From contig NZ_BJDU01000001.1 in the NCBI RefSeq assembly GCF_005405305.1, forward strand, positions 308,791-372,790: DNA of 64,000 nt. Direction: 5' to 3'. This DNA is from Companilactobacillus formosensis. GTDB lineage: Bacteria; Bacillota; Bacilli; Lactobacillales; Lactobacillaceae. This document shows, one piece after another, positions 27,810-35,257 of this stretch (positions are counted from its first letter, which is position 1; each line of letters opens with the position of its first letter). A program made the position numbers and the translations under genes. A model generated the notes under the pieces. The model saw only the letters and a list, made by a program, of their open reading frames with translations. It searched no databases and was not told where the DNA came from.

Positions 27810-28568
27810 TTAAATACTAATCTTAGAAACTTCACCACTATTAAATAGGTGGTGATTTTTTTTGTCGTCAATGACAATCAAAGCTCCTGAATCATCAACG
27901 TTGACTGCCTGACCAACAACTATTTGTTTACCGTTAATTACTTCAACGCGATGTCCAAAGGTAGAACAAAGTAAACGAAATTGGGGGATGATTTGTTGAT
28001 TATTTGATAATAGTTCTAAAAACAAATTAATTATCTCAGCTATAAAAAGATTACGGTCAAATTCTTGAGATTGTGGGATGTTGCTAGCGATGCCGATTAG
28101 TTCATTTGGAAATTGCTTAACGTCAATATTGACACCAATACCCACGATATAATTTGAATTGCCATTATCATCAGAGATGTTTTCTGCCAAAATGCCACCG
28201 CATTTGAGATCATCTATCAAAATATCATTGACCCATTTTAGAGAAAAAGCTCCATTAGGAATTATTTTTTTCAAAACAGAACAAACGGCCACCCCAGCTG
28301 CCAGAGTTAGTAAATTAGGATTTTTTACTAATTGATGTGGCAATAAAATACTGAAATAAACTCCAGAATTAGGAGAAAAAAATTTTCTTTTAAATTTTCC
28401 ATAACCAGCAGATTGGGAATTAGCCACTACTAGAGAAGGGTGTTCAGACGAAAGATTTGTAAAATTTTGTTTCAAAAAAGTATTAGTCGAGTCTATCTCA
28501 TCGAAGACTTGAATCGAAACAGGAGAGTTTAAGTGGGATAAAATACTATTTTTATTTAAGGGTAACAA
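27810..28568 (-). CDS. birA: Biotin-protein ligase, catalytic type without HTH
   Basis: Attaches biotin to the acceptor lysine of carboxyl carrier proteins. The catalytic Lys111 is in LKWVNDILIDDLKCGGILAE. The biotin-AMP loop near residues 52-66 reads SAGYGKFKRKFFSP, degenerate compared with the usual GRGRxGRxW. There is no N-terminal winged helix, so it is a class I enzyme (252 residues). It starts at TTG 28568 behind GGAGG. It converges on the biotin-containing pxp operon, a plausible functional pairing. Confidence 0.9.
   Translation of the reverse strand: MLPLNKNSILSHLNSPVSIQVFDEIDSTNTFLKQNFTNLSSEHPSLVVANSQSAGYGKFKRKFFSPNSGVYFSILLPHQLVKNPNLLTLAAGVAVCSVLKKIIPNGAFSLKWVNDILIDDLKCGGILAENISDDNGNSNYIVGIGVNIDVKQFPNELIGIASNIPQSQEFDRNLFIAEIINLFLELLSNNQQIIPQFRLLCSTFGHRVEVINGKQIVVGQAVNVDDSGALIVIDDKKNHHLFNSGEVSKISI
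27832..27863 (+). terminator. Terminator of the pxp operon, inside birA
   Basis: TCACCAC and GTGGTGA pair around a 10-base loop, followed by eight T. It lies 25 bases after the permease stop and within the coding 3' end of birA on the other strand, encoding NHHLFNSGE there. It would act only on + strand transcripts. Confidence 0.8.
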
Positions 28569-28638
28569 GATGAACCTCCAAGTGAATAATTAACACTATT
28601 ATACAAAAAAGGACTTCAACCCCTTAGATAAATTAAAA

Positions 28639-28680
28639 ATCCTCGTTAGATTGCATTATTAATACAATTTAGCGAGGATA
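28639..28680 (-). terminator. Terminator after the GPH symporter gene
   Basis: On the - strand ATCCTCGCTAAATTG pairs with CAATCTAACGAGGAT and a T-rich stretch follows. It lies just beyond the stop of the symporter gene. The arm sequence TCCTCGTTAGA recurs in the terminator at 32773-32820 at the other end of the sugar locus. Confidence 0.85.
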
Positions 28681-28686
28681 TATTTT

Positions 28687-30078
28687 TTATTTAAGATTTT
28701 TTAGTTCAGCTACGATTTGTGGTTGTTTTTTATCAAGATCATAGAAGAAAAGTAAAACGATCATGATAGCAATAACCAGCATTGGTAACCAAACGAATGA
28801 GTTGGTTAGTGATGAAACAGTGGCGGCTGTTTGATGTAGCAATTTTCCGTTATAATTTGAAAATGCTAAAATCCAAGCAACCATGGCACTGGATAGTCCC
28901 ATACCAACTTTCATACCGAAACTGTTGGCTGAGAAAATCAAACCATCGGCACGAATTCCAAATTTCCATTCACCATAATCAATAACATCAGTCAACATTG
29001 GATTAAGTACAGCTGTCAAAGGAACAACTCCCAAGGTTCTGATGATAATTGATGTCATTAAAATCCATGTACTATGTGTATTGACTAGAGTTAATAAACT
29101 ACCAGGGAAGACGAGAATTAAACCGATAATGGCAGCATTTCTTTTGCCAAATTTTTTAATAATTGGTCCTGATAAAGGAATACCGATGATATTAGGTAAA
29201 ACAGTTGCAATTCCAAGGATTGCAAGCAGTGAAGCATTCCCAAGAACGTATTTGGCCATATAAGCATTCAAACCATTAGCAACACCAGAATAGATCCAAT
29301 TGACTAAACTCATAACAGTTGTGAGCCACCAATATTTATTCTTAAACAAGGCATTGAATTGTCGTTTGATACTAACATGCTCTTTAGTATCACTAGCTTG
29401 AATAGATGGTTTAACACGTTCTTTAGTTTTTAGAAAAGTGAACAAGTAACCGAAAGGAATCAAAATACCAATGATGCCAAATAAAATGGTCCAACCGGTT
29501 GCACTATCAGCAGGGAACATGTTGATAATTGGCATAGCAATAATGTAGAGGATAATCGCACCAACATTGGCAATGGTCATTCTAAAGATATTTAAAGTAG
29601 TTCTTTCATCGGCGTTGTTAGTAATTAATGAATTCAATGATCCATAGGGAATGTTAACGGCTGAGTAAAAGAAGTTAACGACAAAATAGGAAATAAAGGC
29701 ATATGTAAAAGCTGCTTGAGCTGAATGGAAAGGATTCATGAATAAGAAAATGAATGAAAGCCCAAAGAGAATTCCACCCCAGAGAACCCAAGGTCTTGCT
29801 TTACCGTATTTAGTATGAGTTCTATCAACTGCGACGCCGACAATGATATCCCAAACGGCGATAATTAATCTTACAACTAGTAATAGCCAAGCAACGGTAG
29901 CGGCAGCAATACCAACCACATCAGTATAAAACATAGTTAGATAAGATGAGAATGCGGTGTAGACGATACTTGTCCAAAAATCACCCATTCCAAAAGCTAA
30001 TTTTTCAGTTAAATTTGGATGATAATTTGCATCATCAATATCTTCTTCAAGATGATCAGAAACGATTGATTCTTTCAT
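28687..30078 (-). CDS. GPH-family sugar:cation symporter
   Basis: Twelve-helix major facilitator of the glycoside-pentoside-hexuronide type. It shows LAFGMGDFWTSIVYTAFSSY near the start and the family loop DIIVGVAVDRTHTKYGKARPW near residue 75. The second half has NPMLTDVIDYGEWKFGIRADG, a cation-symporter hallmark. I start at ATG 30078 (463 residues), ten bases after AAAGGAG. It follows the glycosidase gene with which it shares a promoter, so it probably imports the glycoside or its fragment. Confidence 0.92.
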   Translation of the reverse strand: MKESIVSDHLEEDIDDANYHPNLTEKLAFGMGDFWTSIVYTAFSSYLTMFYTDVVGIAAATVAWLLLVVRLIIAVWDIIVGVAVDRTHTKYGKARPWVLWGGILFGLSFIFLFMNPFHSAQAAFTYAFISYFVVNFFYSAVNIPYGSLNSLITNNADERTTLNIFRMTIANVGAIILYIIAMPIINMFPADSATGWTILFGIIGILIPFGYLFTFLKTKERVKPSIQASDTKEHVSIKRQFNALFKNKYWWLTTVMSLVNWIYSGVANGLNAYMAKYVLGNASLLAILGIATVLPNIIGIPLSGPIIKKFGKRNAAIIGLILVFPGSLLTLVNTHSTWILMTSIIIRTLGVVPLTAVLNPMLTDVIDYGEWKFGIRADGLIFSANSFGMKVGMGLSSAMVAWILAFSNYNGKLLHQTAATVSSLTNSFVWLPMLVIAIMIVLLFFYDLDKKQPQIVAELKNLK

Positions 30079-30083
30079 GAGTA

Positions 30084-31634
30084 TCAAACTCCTTTTTTAG
30101 CAACTAATAATAGTGCTAGATATTTTTTACGTGGTAATTCAAAATAATGTTCTGCATCAATATCAGTATCCATTGGCTTAGTTGTCATATTCCAAGCATC
30201 TATCAAGGTTGCTGAATATTTTTTGTCTTTTGGTAGGAAATCAAAGATATCAAATTGAGGTTGATTTTCTCCTAAATAAACTAATACTTTTTGTTTGTCG
30301 GCCGATTCTCCAGCGACTAGTTCCCAATGAGGTCCAGTCGTTGCTAAAGGATTGAAGTAACTAATTTTTTCTTTTTTGAGAATTTCAGTTAAGAAATTGA
30401 TACGTAGTTGACTTTGACCGCGTAAGATACCACCGTGTGCCCACCAAATGGGACGATCTGTATTTGGACGATCGATATAAGTTTCACCGTGAGTGGCAAA
30501 TCCACCACGAACAACAATTCTCCAATAATTATCCATCATGCCTTCAGCCGTGTTGTCTCCCCAACCGAATTCGATATTGCCTTCATAACGACATTCATCT
30601 ACGACAACTGGTTTTTGAAATTCTTTACGCCATTTGGGTATGAAGAAAACATTATCGCTTTGGATGCTCAAATGAGTTATCCAAGGCTTAGAATTGTCGT
30701 ACCAATTAGCTGTAGTATCTTTATGAACGGGTGGATCATAGAAGTTGTGAATGGAAATTAGATGTTGGCTAGGGTCTAATTGTTGAACAGTTTGACCAAT
30801 GACGTCCCATTCGGCATATTTCTTTTGTCCCAGTTGATCCATCAAATCATACTCATTAGCTAGAGCCCACCAGACATTTTTATAACTAGCAAAACGAGCA
30901 ATAACGTATTTAAGGTAAAGTTTGTCAAACTTTTCTCCCATTCGTGCAAATCCCCAGGAATCATAAGGATGGAATAGGATAAGATCTGCTTCAACACCAA
31001 TATTGTCTAGTTTGGCAATTGAATTTTCGACGTGTTGGAAGTATTTTGGATTGAATTTGGAAAAGTCGAAGCCGATATCTTCTGGTTTAACTTGCCAAGA
31101 ATCATCATCAAAAATTCCTGTCACTTTTTTAGGCTGACCAACATATGGGTAAAGAGCAGGTTCTTTAGTGTTGTAATTGTAATATTTTGGAAAAACAGTC
31201 ATTCTGATTTTGTTAAATTGATTTTCCGAGAGGGTTTTTAAAGTTTGCTTTTGTAATTCAGGACTTTGAAAAATCCAAGCGTAGGCTGTCGTACCAACAG
31301 GCATAAATGAGGTCCCATCGGCATAAGCAAAATGAGTTTTACCTGATACTCTGACTGGTCCGTGATTGTTTTCTTTTGCGGGTATACAGTTGAAAATATC
31401 TGTTTGTCCATTTAATTCGGGTACGTTTGAATTAGTAATTACAGTCCATTCGCCAATGATTTCTGGCATGTATCGAATTTTGTAGATGCCATTGCCATCA
31501 TAAAATCCATTAACGGTAAATTTTATTTGTTGATGAGAAAAGGTAGCGGATAAGTTTACATCGATAAAAGGATTACCATCTTGGGGTCCGTTGAGAGTCA
31601 ATTCAAATTGTCTCCATTGTTCAACTTGTTTCAT
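30084..31634 (-). CDS. Clan GH-A-like glycoside hydrolase with DUF5060 domain
   Basis: Predicted intracellular glycosidase of 516 residues without signal peptide. Residues about 1-85 form a DUF5060-like beta domain (FIDVNLSATF, GEWTVITNS). Residues about 95-425 look like a TIM barrel with HFAYADGTSFMPVGTTAYAW at its start. The probable acid/base is Glu261 (WWALANEYD) and the probable nucleophile is Glu347 (VVVDECRYEG), spaced as in clan GH-A. A small C-terminal beta domain follows. The substrate is unknown. Related proteins act on plant side-chain sugars, so a plant glycoside is a guess. The gene is coupled to the symporter downstream. Confidence 0.82.
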   Translation of the reverse strand: MKQVEQWRQFELTLNGPQDGNPFIDVNLSATFSHQQIKFTVNGFYDGNGIYKIRYMPEIIGEWTVITNSNVPELNGQTDIFNCIPAKENNHGPVRVSGKTHFAYADGTSFMPVGTTAYAWIFQSPELQKQTLKTLSENQFNKIRMTVFPKYYNYNTKEPALYPYVGQPKKVTGIFDDDSWQVKPEDIGFDFSKFNPKYFQHVENSIAKLDNIGVEADLILFHPYDSWGFARMGEKFDKLYLKYVIARFASYKNVWWALANEYDLMDQLGQKKYAEWDVIGQTVQQLDPSQHLISIHNFYDPPVHKDTTANWYDNSKPWITHLSIQSDNVFFIPKWRKEFQKPVVVDECRYEGNIEFGWGDNTAEGMMDNYWRIVVRGGFATHGETYIDRPNTDRPIWWAHGGILRGQSQLRINFLTEILKKEKISYFNPLATTGPHWELVAGESADKQKVLVYLGENQPQFDIFDFLPKDKKYSATLIDAWNMTTKPMDTDIDAEHYFELPRKKYLALLLVAKKGV

Positions 31635-31662
31635 AAAATCACTCCAAATATATTTTTTCTTT

Positions 31663-31678
31663 GAGTAACCGGTTACTC
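31663..31678. promoter_or_regulatory. LacI-family operator O1
   Basis: Perfect 16-base palindrome GAGTAACCGGTTACTC just downstream of the predicted start point of the glycosidase-symporter operon, with the central CG typical of LacI-family sites. A second copy of its core lies 79 bases away before the regulator gene. Confidence 0.9.
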
Positions 31679-31695
31679 ATTTGCTAACGAAATTT

Positions 31696-31724
31696 ATAAT
31701 AAAACGTTTTCATTTGGGTGTCAA
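31696..31724 (-). promoter_or_regulatory. Promoter of the glycosidase-symporter operon, with cre
   Basis: On the - strand TTGACA (31724-31719) and TATTAT (31701-31696) are spaced by 17 bases. Between and over them lies a CcpA cre-like site, ATGAAAACGTTTTAT on the - strand (31713-31699), one mismatch from the consensus. The layout predicts repression by both the local LacI protein and CcpA. Confidence 0.85.
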
Positions 31725-31743
31725 TAGGTTTTTTAAAATTAAT

Positions 31744-31755
31744 GTAACCGGTTAC
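31744..31755. promoter_or_regulatory. LacI-family operator O2
   Basis: GTAACCGGTTAC, extended on one side to GTAACCGGTTACTC, repeats the core of O1. It overlaps the region expected for the -35 of the lacI promoter, whose TATAAT lies at 31772-31777. This suggests autoregulation and possible looping with O1, 79 bases centre to centre. Confidence 0.88.
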
Positions 31756-31807
31756 TCAAATTTTGATATAGTATAATGGAACTATTAATTTAAAGGGATG
31801 AAGTTTT

Positions 31808-32773
31808 ATGGTAACCGTTAGAGATATAGCTAAAGTGGCAAATGTTTCAGTCGCAACTGTTTCAAGAGTTATTAATCATACAGGACGCGTCGGTGATGAC
31901 ACGCGAAAACGTGTTGAAAAAATTATTAGTGATTTGAATTATGTGCCTAACCAAGTGGCAAGATCTTTATACAATAAAACCTCAAATTTAATAGGTGTCA
32001 TACTTCCTGATCTTGGAAATCCGTTTTATAACCAAATCATTTCCGGTATCGAGGATGTTTTATCACAAAACGATTATCAAATGATTTTGTCTGTTAATAA
32101 CCATGCAGACAGAGATAAATATAACCAAGCAATTACGAATTTTATACAAAATAATATTAGTGGAATAATTTCTACCAATTTTGAGAATCCAATTGATATT
32201 GAGGTTCCATTAGTTTTATTTGATAGTGGTCTAATTACAGATGATAAAATTAGAGTAAATAGTGACAATAAATATGGTGGCTATTTGGCAGCCAAAGCAC
32301 TTGTAGATGGTGGGGCAAAAAATATTATTATTGAACATGGTTCACTATCATTCTTGAATTTAAAAGAAAGATTAGATGGAGCAACTCAATATTTGAATAA
32401 AAAAAATATTCAATATCGTTTATTTGAAGTGGATGATTTTACATATGAAGCAGCCCAGAAGAATGCTGATAAATTTTTAAAGCAATTTAATAACTTTGAT
32501 GGCGTTATAGCTGCTAATGATCTCCATGCCGCTAGTATTGTTGAAAAAGCTAATAAGATAGGTTTAAAAGTACCAGAAAAATTTCAGATAGTTGGTTATG
32601 ATAATAGTTATATTAGCAATCTTACTACTCCGGGCATTTCATCTATATCTCAGGAACCAGAAAAAATTGGGCGAGCTACGGCTGAATTGTTACTATCAGC
32701 GATTGATAATACATTAAATAAAAAACAAATAGTTACGCCAGTAGCTTACGTTAAAAGAGATACAACAGTATAA
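31808..32773 (+). CDS. LacI-family transcriptional repressor
   Basis: The N-terminal helix-turn-helix is classical: MVTVRDIAKVANVSVATVSRV, then the hinge helix YVPNQVARSLYNK. The periplasmic-binding-protein-like core follows, with IGVILPDLGNPFYNQII and the C-terminal VPEKFQIVGYDNSYISNLTTPGISSI. Length is 321 residues. It is transcribed away from the glycosidase operon, and the two palindromes between them are its likely targets. The inducer is probably the sugar brought in by the symporter. Confidence 0.94.
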   Translation: MVTVRDIAKVANVSVATVSRVINHTGRVGDDTRKRVEKIISDLNYVPNQVARSLYNKTSNLIGVILPDLGNPFYNQIISGIEDVLSQNDYQMILSVNNHADRDKYNQAITNFIQNNISGIISTNFENPIDIEVPLVLFDSGLITDDKIRVNSDNKYGGYLAAKALVDGGAKNIIIEHGSLSFLNLKERLDGATQYLNKKNIQYRLFEVDDFTYEAAQKNADKFLKQFNNFDGVIAANDLHAASIVEKANKIGLKVPEKFQIVGYDNSYISNLTTPGISSISQEPEKIGRATAELLLSAIDNTLNKKQIVTPVAYVKRDTTV

Positions 32774-32820
32774 AAAATCCTCGTTAGAAAATTTCACATT
32801 ATTTCTAACGAGGATTTTTT
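32773..32820. terminator. Bidirectional terminator between lacI and lectin gene
   Basis: AAAAAATCCTCGTTAGAAA is perfectly complementary to TTTCTAACGAGGATTTTTT across a 10-base loop. It ends the converging lacI and lectin-protein transcripts. Confidence 0.92.
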
Positions 32821-32825
32821 GTACT

Positions 32826-35060
32826 TTAACCAATATTTTCAATTCCATCTACAGCAGTCCAAGTAATGGTAGAAGTATAAGTACCAGTAGGTTCGATGCC
32901 ACTTTGTTGCAATAAGATACCATTATCGTGGCCCCAACTGTCATCGATGTCGAATTGCTGTTCAGCATCTTGAGATTTAGTGCCGTTAGCAATGTTTGCG
33001 ACTTTATTAGTAAGTGGATAAATATTACCGTCTTTGTCAACAAAGATTATTCCACCATTATCCCAAGTTTGCGAACCATTAGAAAGGGATGTTGCTTGAG
33101 CTTGCAAGGTCCAAGAAGAGTTTTTTGAACGTTGGTCGTTAACAGTCAAAGACCAGTCTTTACTACGATGGATCATTCGATTAGTTGGATATTCTTGAAC
33201 AGTTTGGAAGTGACTTGTTTGAGCTGCATTAACAATCAAATCACCTACAACATTGACTGTATAACTGATGGTATTTGATTTATTAAAATTCTCATCTTCA
33301 GCATAGAAAGAGACGGTATTTTTACCTTCAGTTAAGTCTTTTGCCAAAACGTTATAACTGAACGTATCGGCTGAACTATCAGAATTCAAAGTTCCTAAAA
33401 GTGGTGCATCGCTTGCATCCGGTGTTTCAGAACCATTGATGATTCGGTGAATAGTTATCTTGGAATCATCGAGTGTATCAGTTGGCTTGTAAGCTACAAT
33501 ACCGCCTAAGTTAGTTTGACCGGAAATTTGAATTTTTTGATTGTCTTCGCTGTTAGCAGTCAAAGTTAATGTTTTTGGCTGAACGATAGTAAATGCTGGA
33601 GACATAACGTTTTTCTGTAAATTAGTTCCAATAAAACTGGCGTGTTGACTAGCTACTGGAGTTGAAACAGTATTGTCGTCAGCTTTGGCAGTTCCAGTGA
33701 AAGTTATTTTGGCTAACTTATTAGTAGAAGAAATATCTTTACTCAAAGTTGTCGTTACATTCGTTGAATCCCCATTAACTGAAAGACTCTGTGTCGTGCC
33801 ATCAGTATAAGTGATTTGACCACCACTGTAAGTAATATTAGTAGGTAAATCGATATCCGCAGCGATTGACTTCCAATCTTGCGAGCCACTGAGATATTTT
33901 AGATCGTATTCAAGCGACAATTTATCGCCATTGTTGACTTTGCCAGAATCACCGACTTCACGAGGGTTGCCATTACCGTCAGCTTGAGTGATATCGAACA
34001 ATTTGCTAGTAGTGTCAGCTTCAACGATTGATGGGACTGATTCAAAGACAACTAGGTTGGTTTCAGTGTCTGTACCAGTTGAACCAGTAAAGCCCCAGTA
34101 CAACTTTGTTAATCCATCCAAATGCATCTTCGATAAATCAATATTGACGTTTTTTTCAATGTCGGCTTCTCTAGGGGCACCGTCTAGAGTTTCATCATTG
34201 AATTTGTAAGTAATCATAGGTTTACCAGTATCAGTCATTGATTCCGGTGTCCAAGTGACAGTTAAGTGGTGCCATTGTTGATCAGTTAAAATGTTTCTTT
34301 GTCCATTGACTTTGAAAGTGGGATCATAGTGAATCAGTTCGGGATAATCATTTTCTGAATCAAAGGTATAAGAACTTGAATCACCAGGATAACTATAAGC
34401 AATATGATTGATTTGTGTTGGATCAGGAAATGAATTTAAGGGTACATCGTAGTAACTATCGATACTATTATCACCATTAAATTTAGTATCAAATTCAAGA
34501 GCCCAACTCTTTTGGATGGCTGAGCTAGCTAATTCTGCAACTGTCGTTCTAAGAGGTACACCCCAAACCCCCATAGTTTCACCACCGACAGGAGTATTGG
34601 TAATTAGTTGATGGTTGAAAGCATCAGCTCCTTGTCCTTGTAAAACAAAAGCCATCCCATCACCGTAATTACCGTTGCTACGACCACCACCAAAGAGCAA
34701 CCACATTGAGACAGTTTGCTTTTTGTTAATGTCGATATAATTTTGATTAGCCTTATCAGAGGCATTGAGATTAGACCAGACAGCGCCAAAACTACCTGTG
34801 TTACCTTTTTCGGTAACTTCAATAACGTTACGACTAGTGAAATTGCTACCGGAATTTGGTGGCAACAATTTAGCTTTATTAGTACCGTTGTTTAAATTGG
34901 CAATATCAAACCATTGACTGACATCCGATAGTCCATTAGGAACGTGATCATCGTCACTCAAAAGTTTATATAAAGAAGCATTTTCTGATAATCCAGAATA
35001 TTCAGAAATTGCTTGTACATTATTTATATTAAACGCCAAAAAAGCCCCAAAATTAAGCAT
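32826..35060 (-). CDS. Secreted L-type lectin protein with WxL domain
   Basis: The frame from ATG 35060 gives 744 residues. The N-terminal third after the signal (about 25-350) is an L-type lectin fold (VSMWLLFGGGRSNGNYGDGMAFVLQG, WALEFDTKFNGD, WHHLTVTWTP, LYWGFTGSTG). Ig-like repeats follow (about 350-570). The C-terminal 170 residues form a WxL domain (SSWTLQAQ, then TITWTAVDGIENIG) for non-covalent wall binding. The reading frame stays open upstream to 35099, and IIKKLVYLLSLI would complete a normal signal peptide, but no ATG, GTG or TTG is available there. The true start may be ATT or ATC near 35093-35099, after a GGGGGG run. Adhesion to glycans is inferred. Confidence 0.85.
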   Translation of the reverse strand: MLNFGAFLAFNINNVQAISEYSGLSENASLYKLLSDDDHVPNGLSDVSQWFDIANLNNGTNKAKLLPPNSGSNFTSRNVIEVTEKGNTGSFGAVWSNLNASDKANQNYIDINKKQTVSMWLLFGGGRSNGNYGDGMAFVLQGQGADAFNHQLITNTPVGGETMGVWGVPLRTTVAELASSAIQKSWALEFDTKFNGDNSIDSYYDVPLNSFPDPTQINHIAYSYPGDSSSYTFDSENDYPELIHYDPTFKVNGQRNILTDQQWHHLTVTWTPESMTDTGKPMITYKFNDETLDGAPREADIEKNVNIDLSKMHLDGLTKLYWGFTGSTGTDTETNLVVFESVPSIVEADTTSKLFDITQADGNGNPREVGDSGKVNNGDKLSLEYDLKYLSGSQDWKSIAADIDLPTNITYSGGQITYTDGTTQSLSVNGDSTNVTTTLSKDISSTNKLAKITFTGTAKADDNTVSTPVASQHASFIGTNLQKNVMSPAFTIVQPKTLTLTANSEDNQKIQISGQTNLGGIVAYKPTDTLDDSKITIHRIINGSETPDASDAPLLGTLNSDSSADTFSYNVLAKDLTEGKNTVSFYAEDENFNKSNTISYTVNVVGDLIVNAAQTSHFQTVQEYPTNRMIHRSKDWSLTVNDQRSKNSSWTLQAQATSLSNGSQTWDNGGIIFVDKDGNIYPLTNKVANIANGTKSQDAEQQFDIDDSWGHDNGILLQQSGIEPTGTYTSTITWTAVDGIENIG

Positions 35061-35212
35061 TATTAATGAGAGTAAATAAACTAATTTTTTGATAATAATC
35101 CCCCCAATAAGGATATAACCACAATTGTTCTTATCTGATTAAACAGATTTCTAATCTCATATTAGTATAAACAAGTTAATAATTCCATATAAATGCTTAT
35201 ATTTTAAAAATA

Positions 35213-35246
35213 AAAAAACGATTGGATTTTATCCCAATCGTTTTTT
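35213..35246 (-). terminator. Terminator of the ABC exporter gene
   Basis: AAAAAACGATTGG pairs with CCAATCGTTTTTT around a short loop just beyond the exporter stop. It is symmetrical, but only the - strand has a gene ending here. The rest of 35061-35257 is the upstream region of the lectin gene. A TATACT -10-like element is visible near 35176-35181 on the - strand, without a clear -35. Confidence 0.9.
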
Positions 35247-35257
35247 ATTTAGAACTA

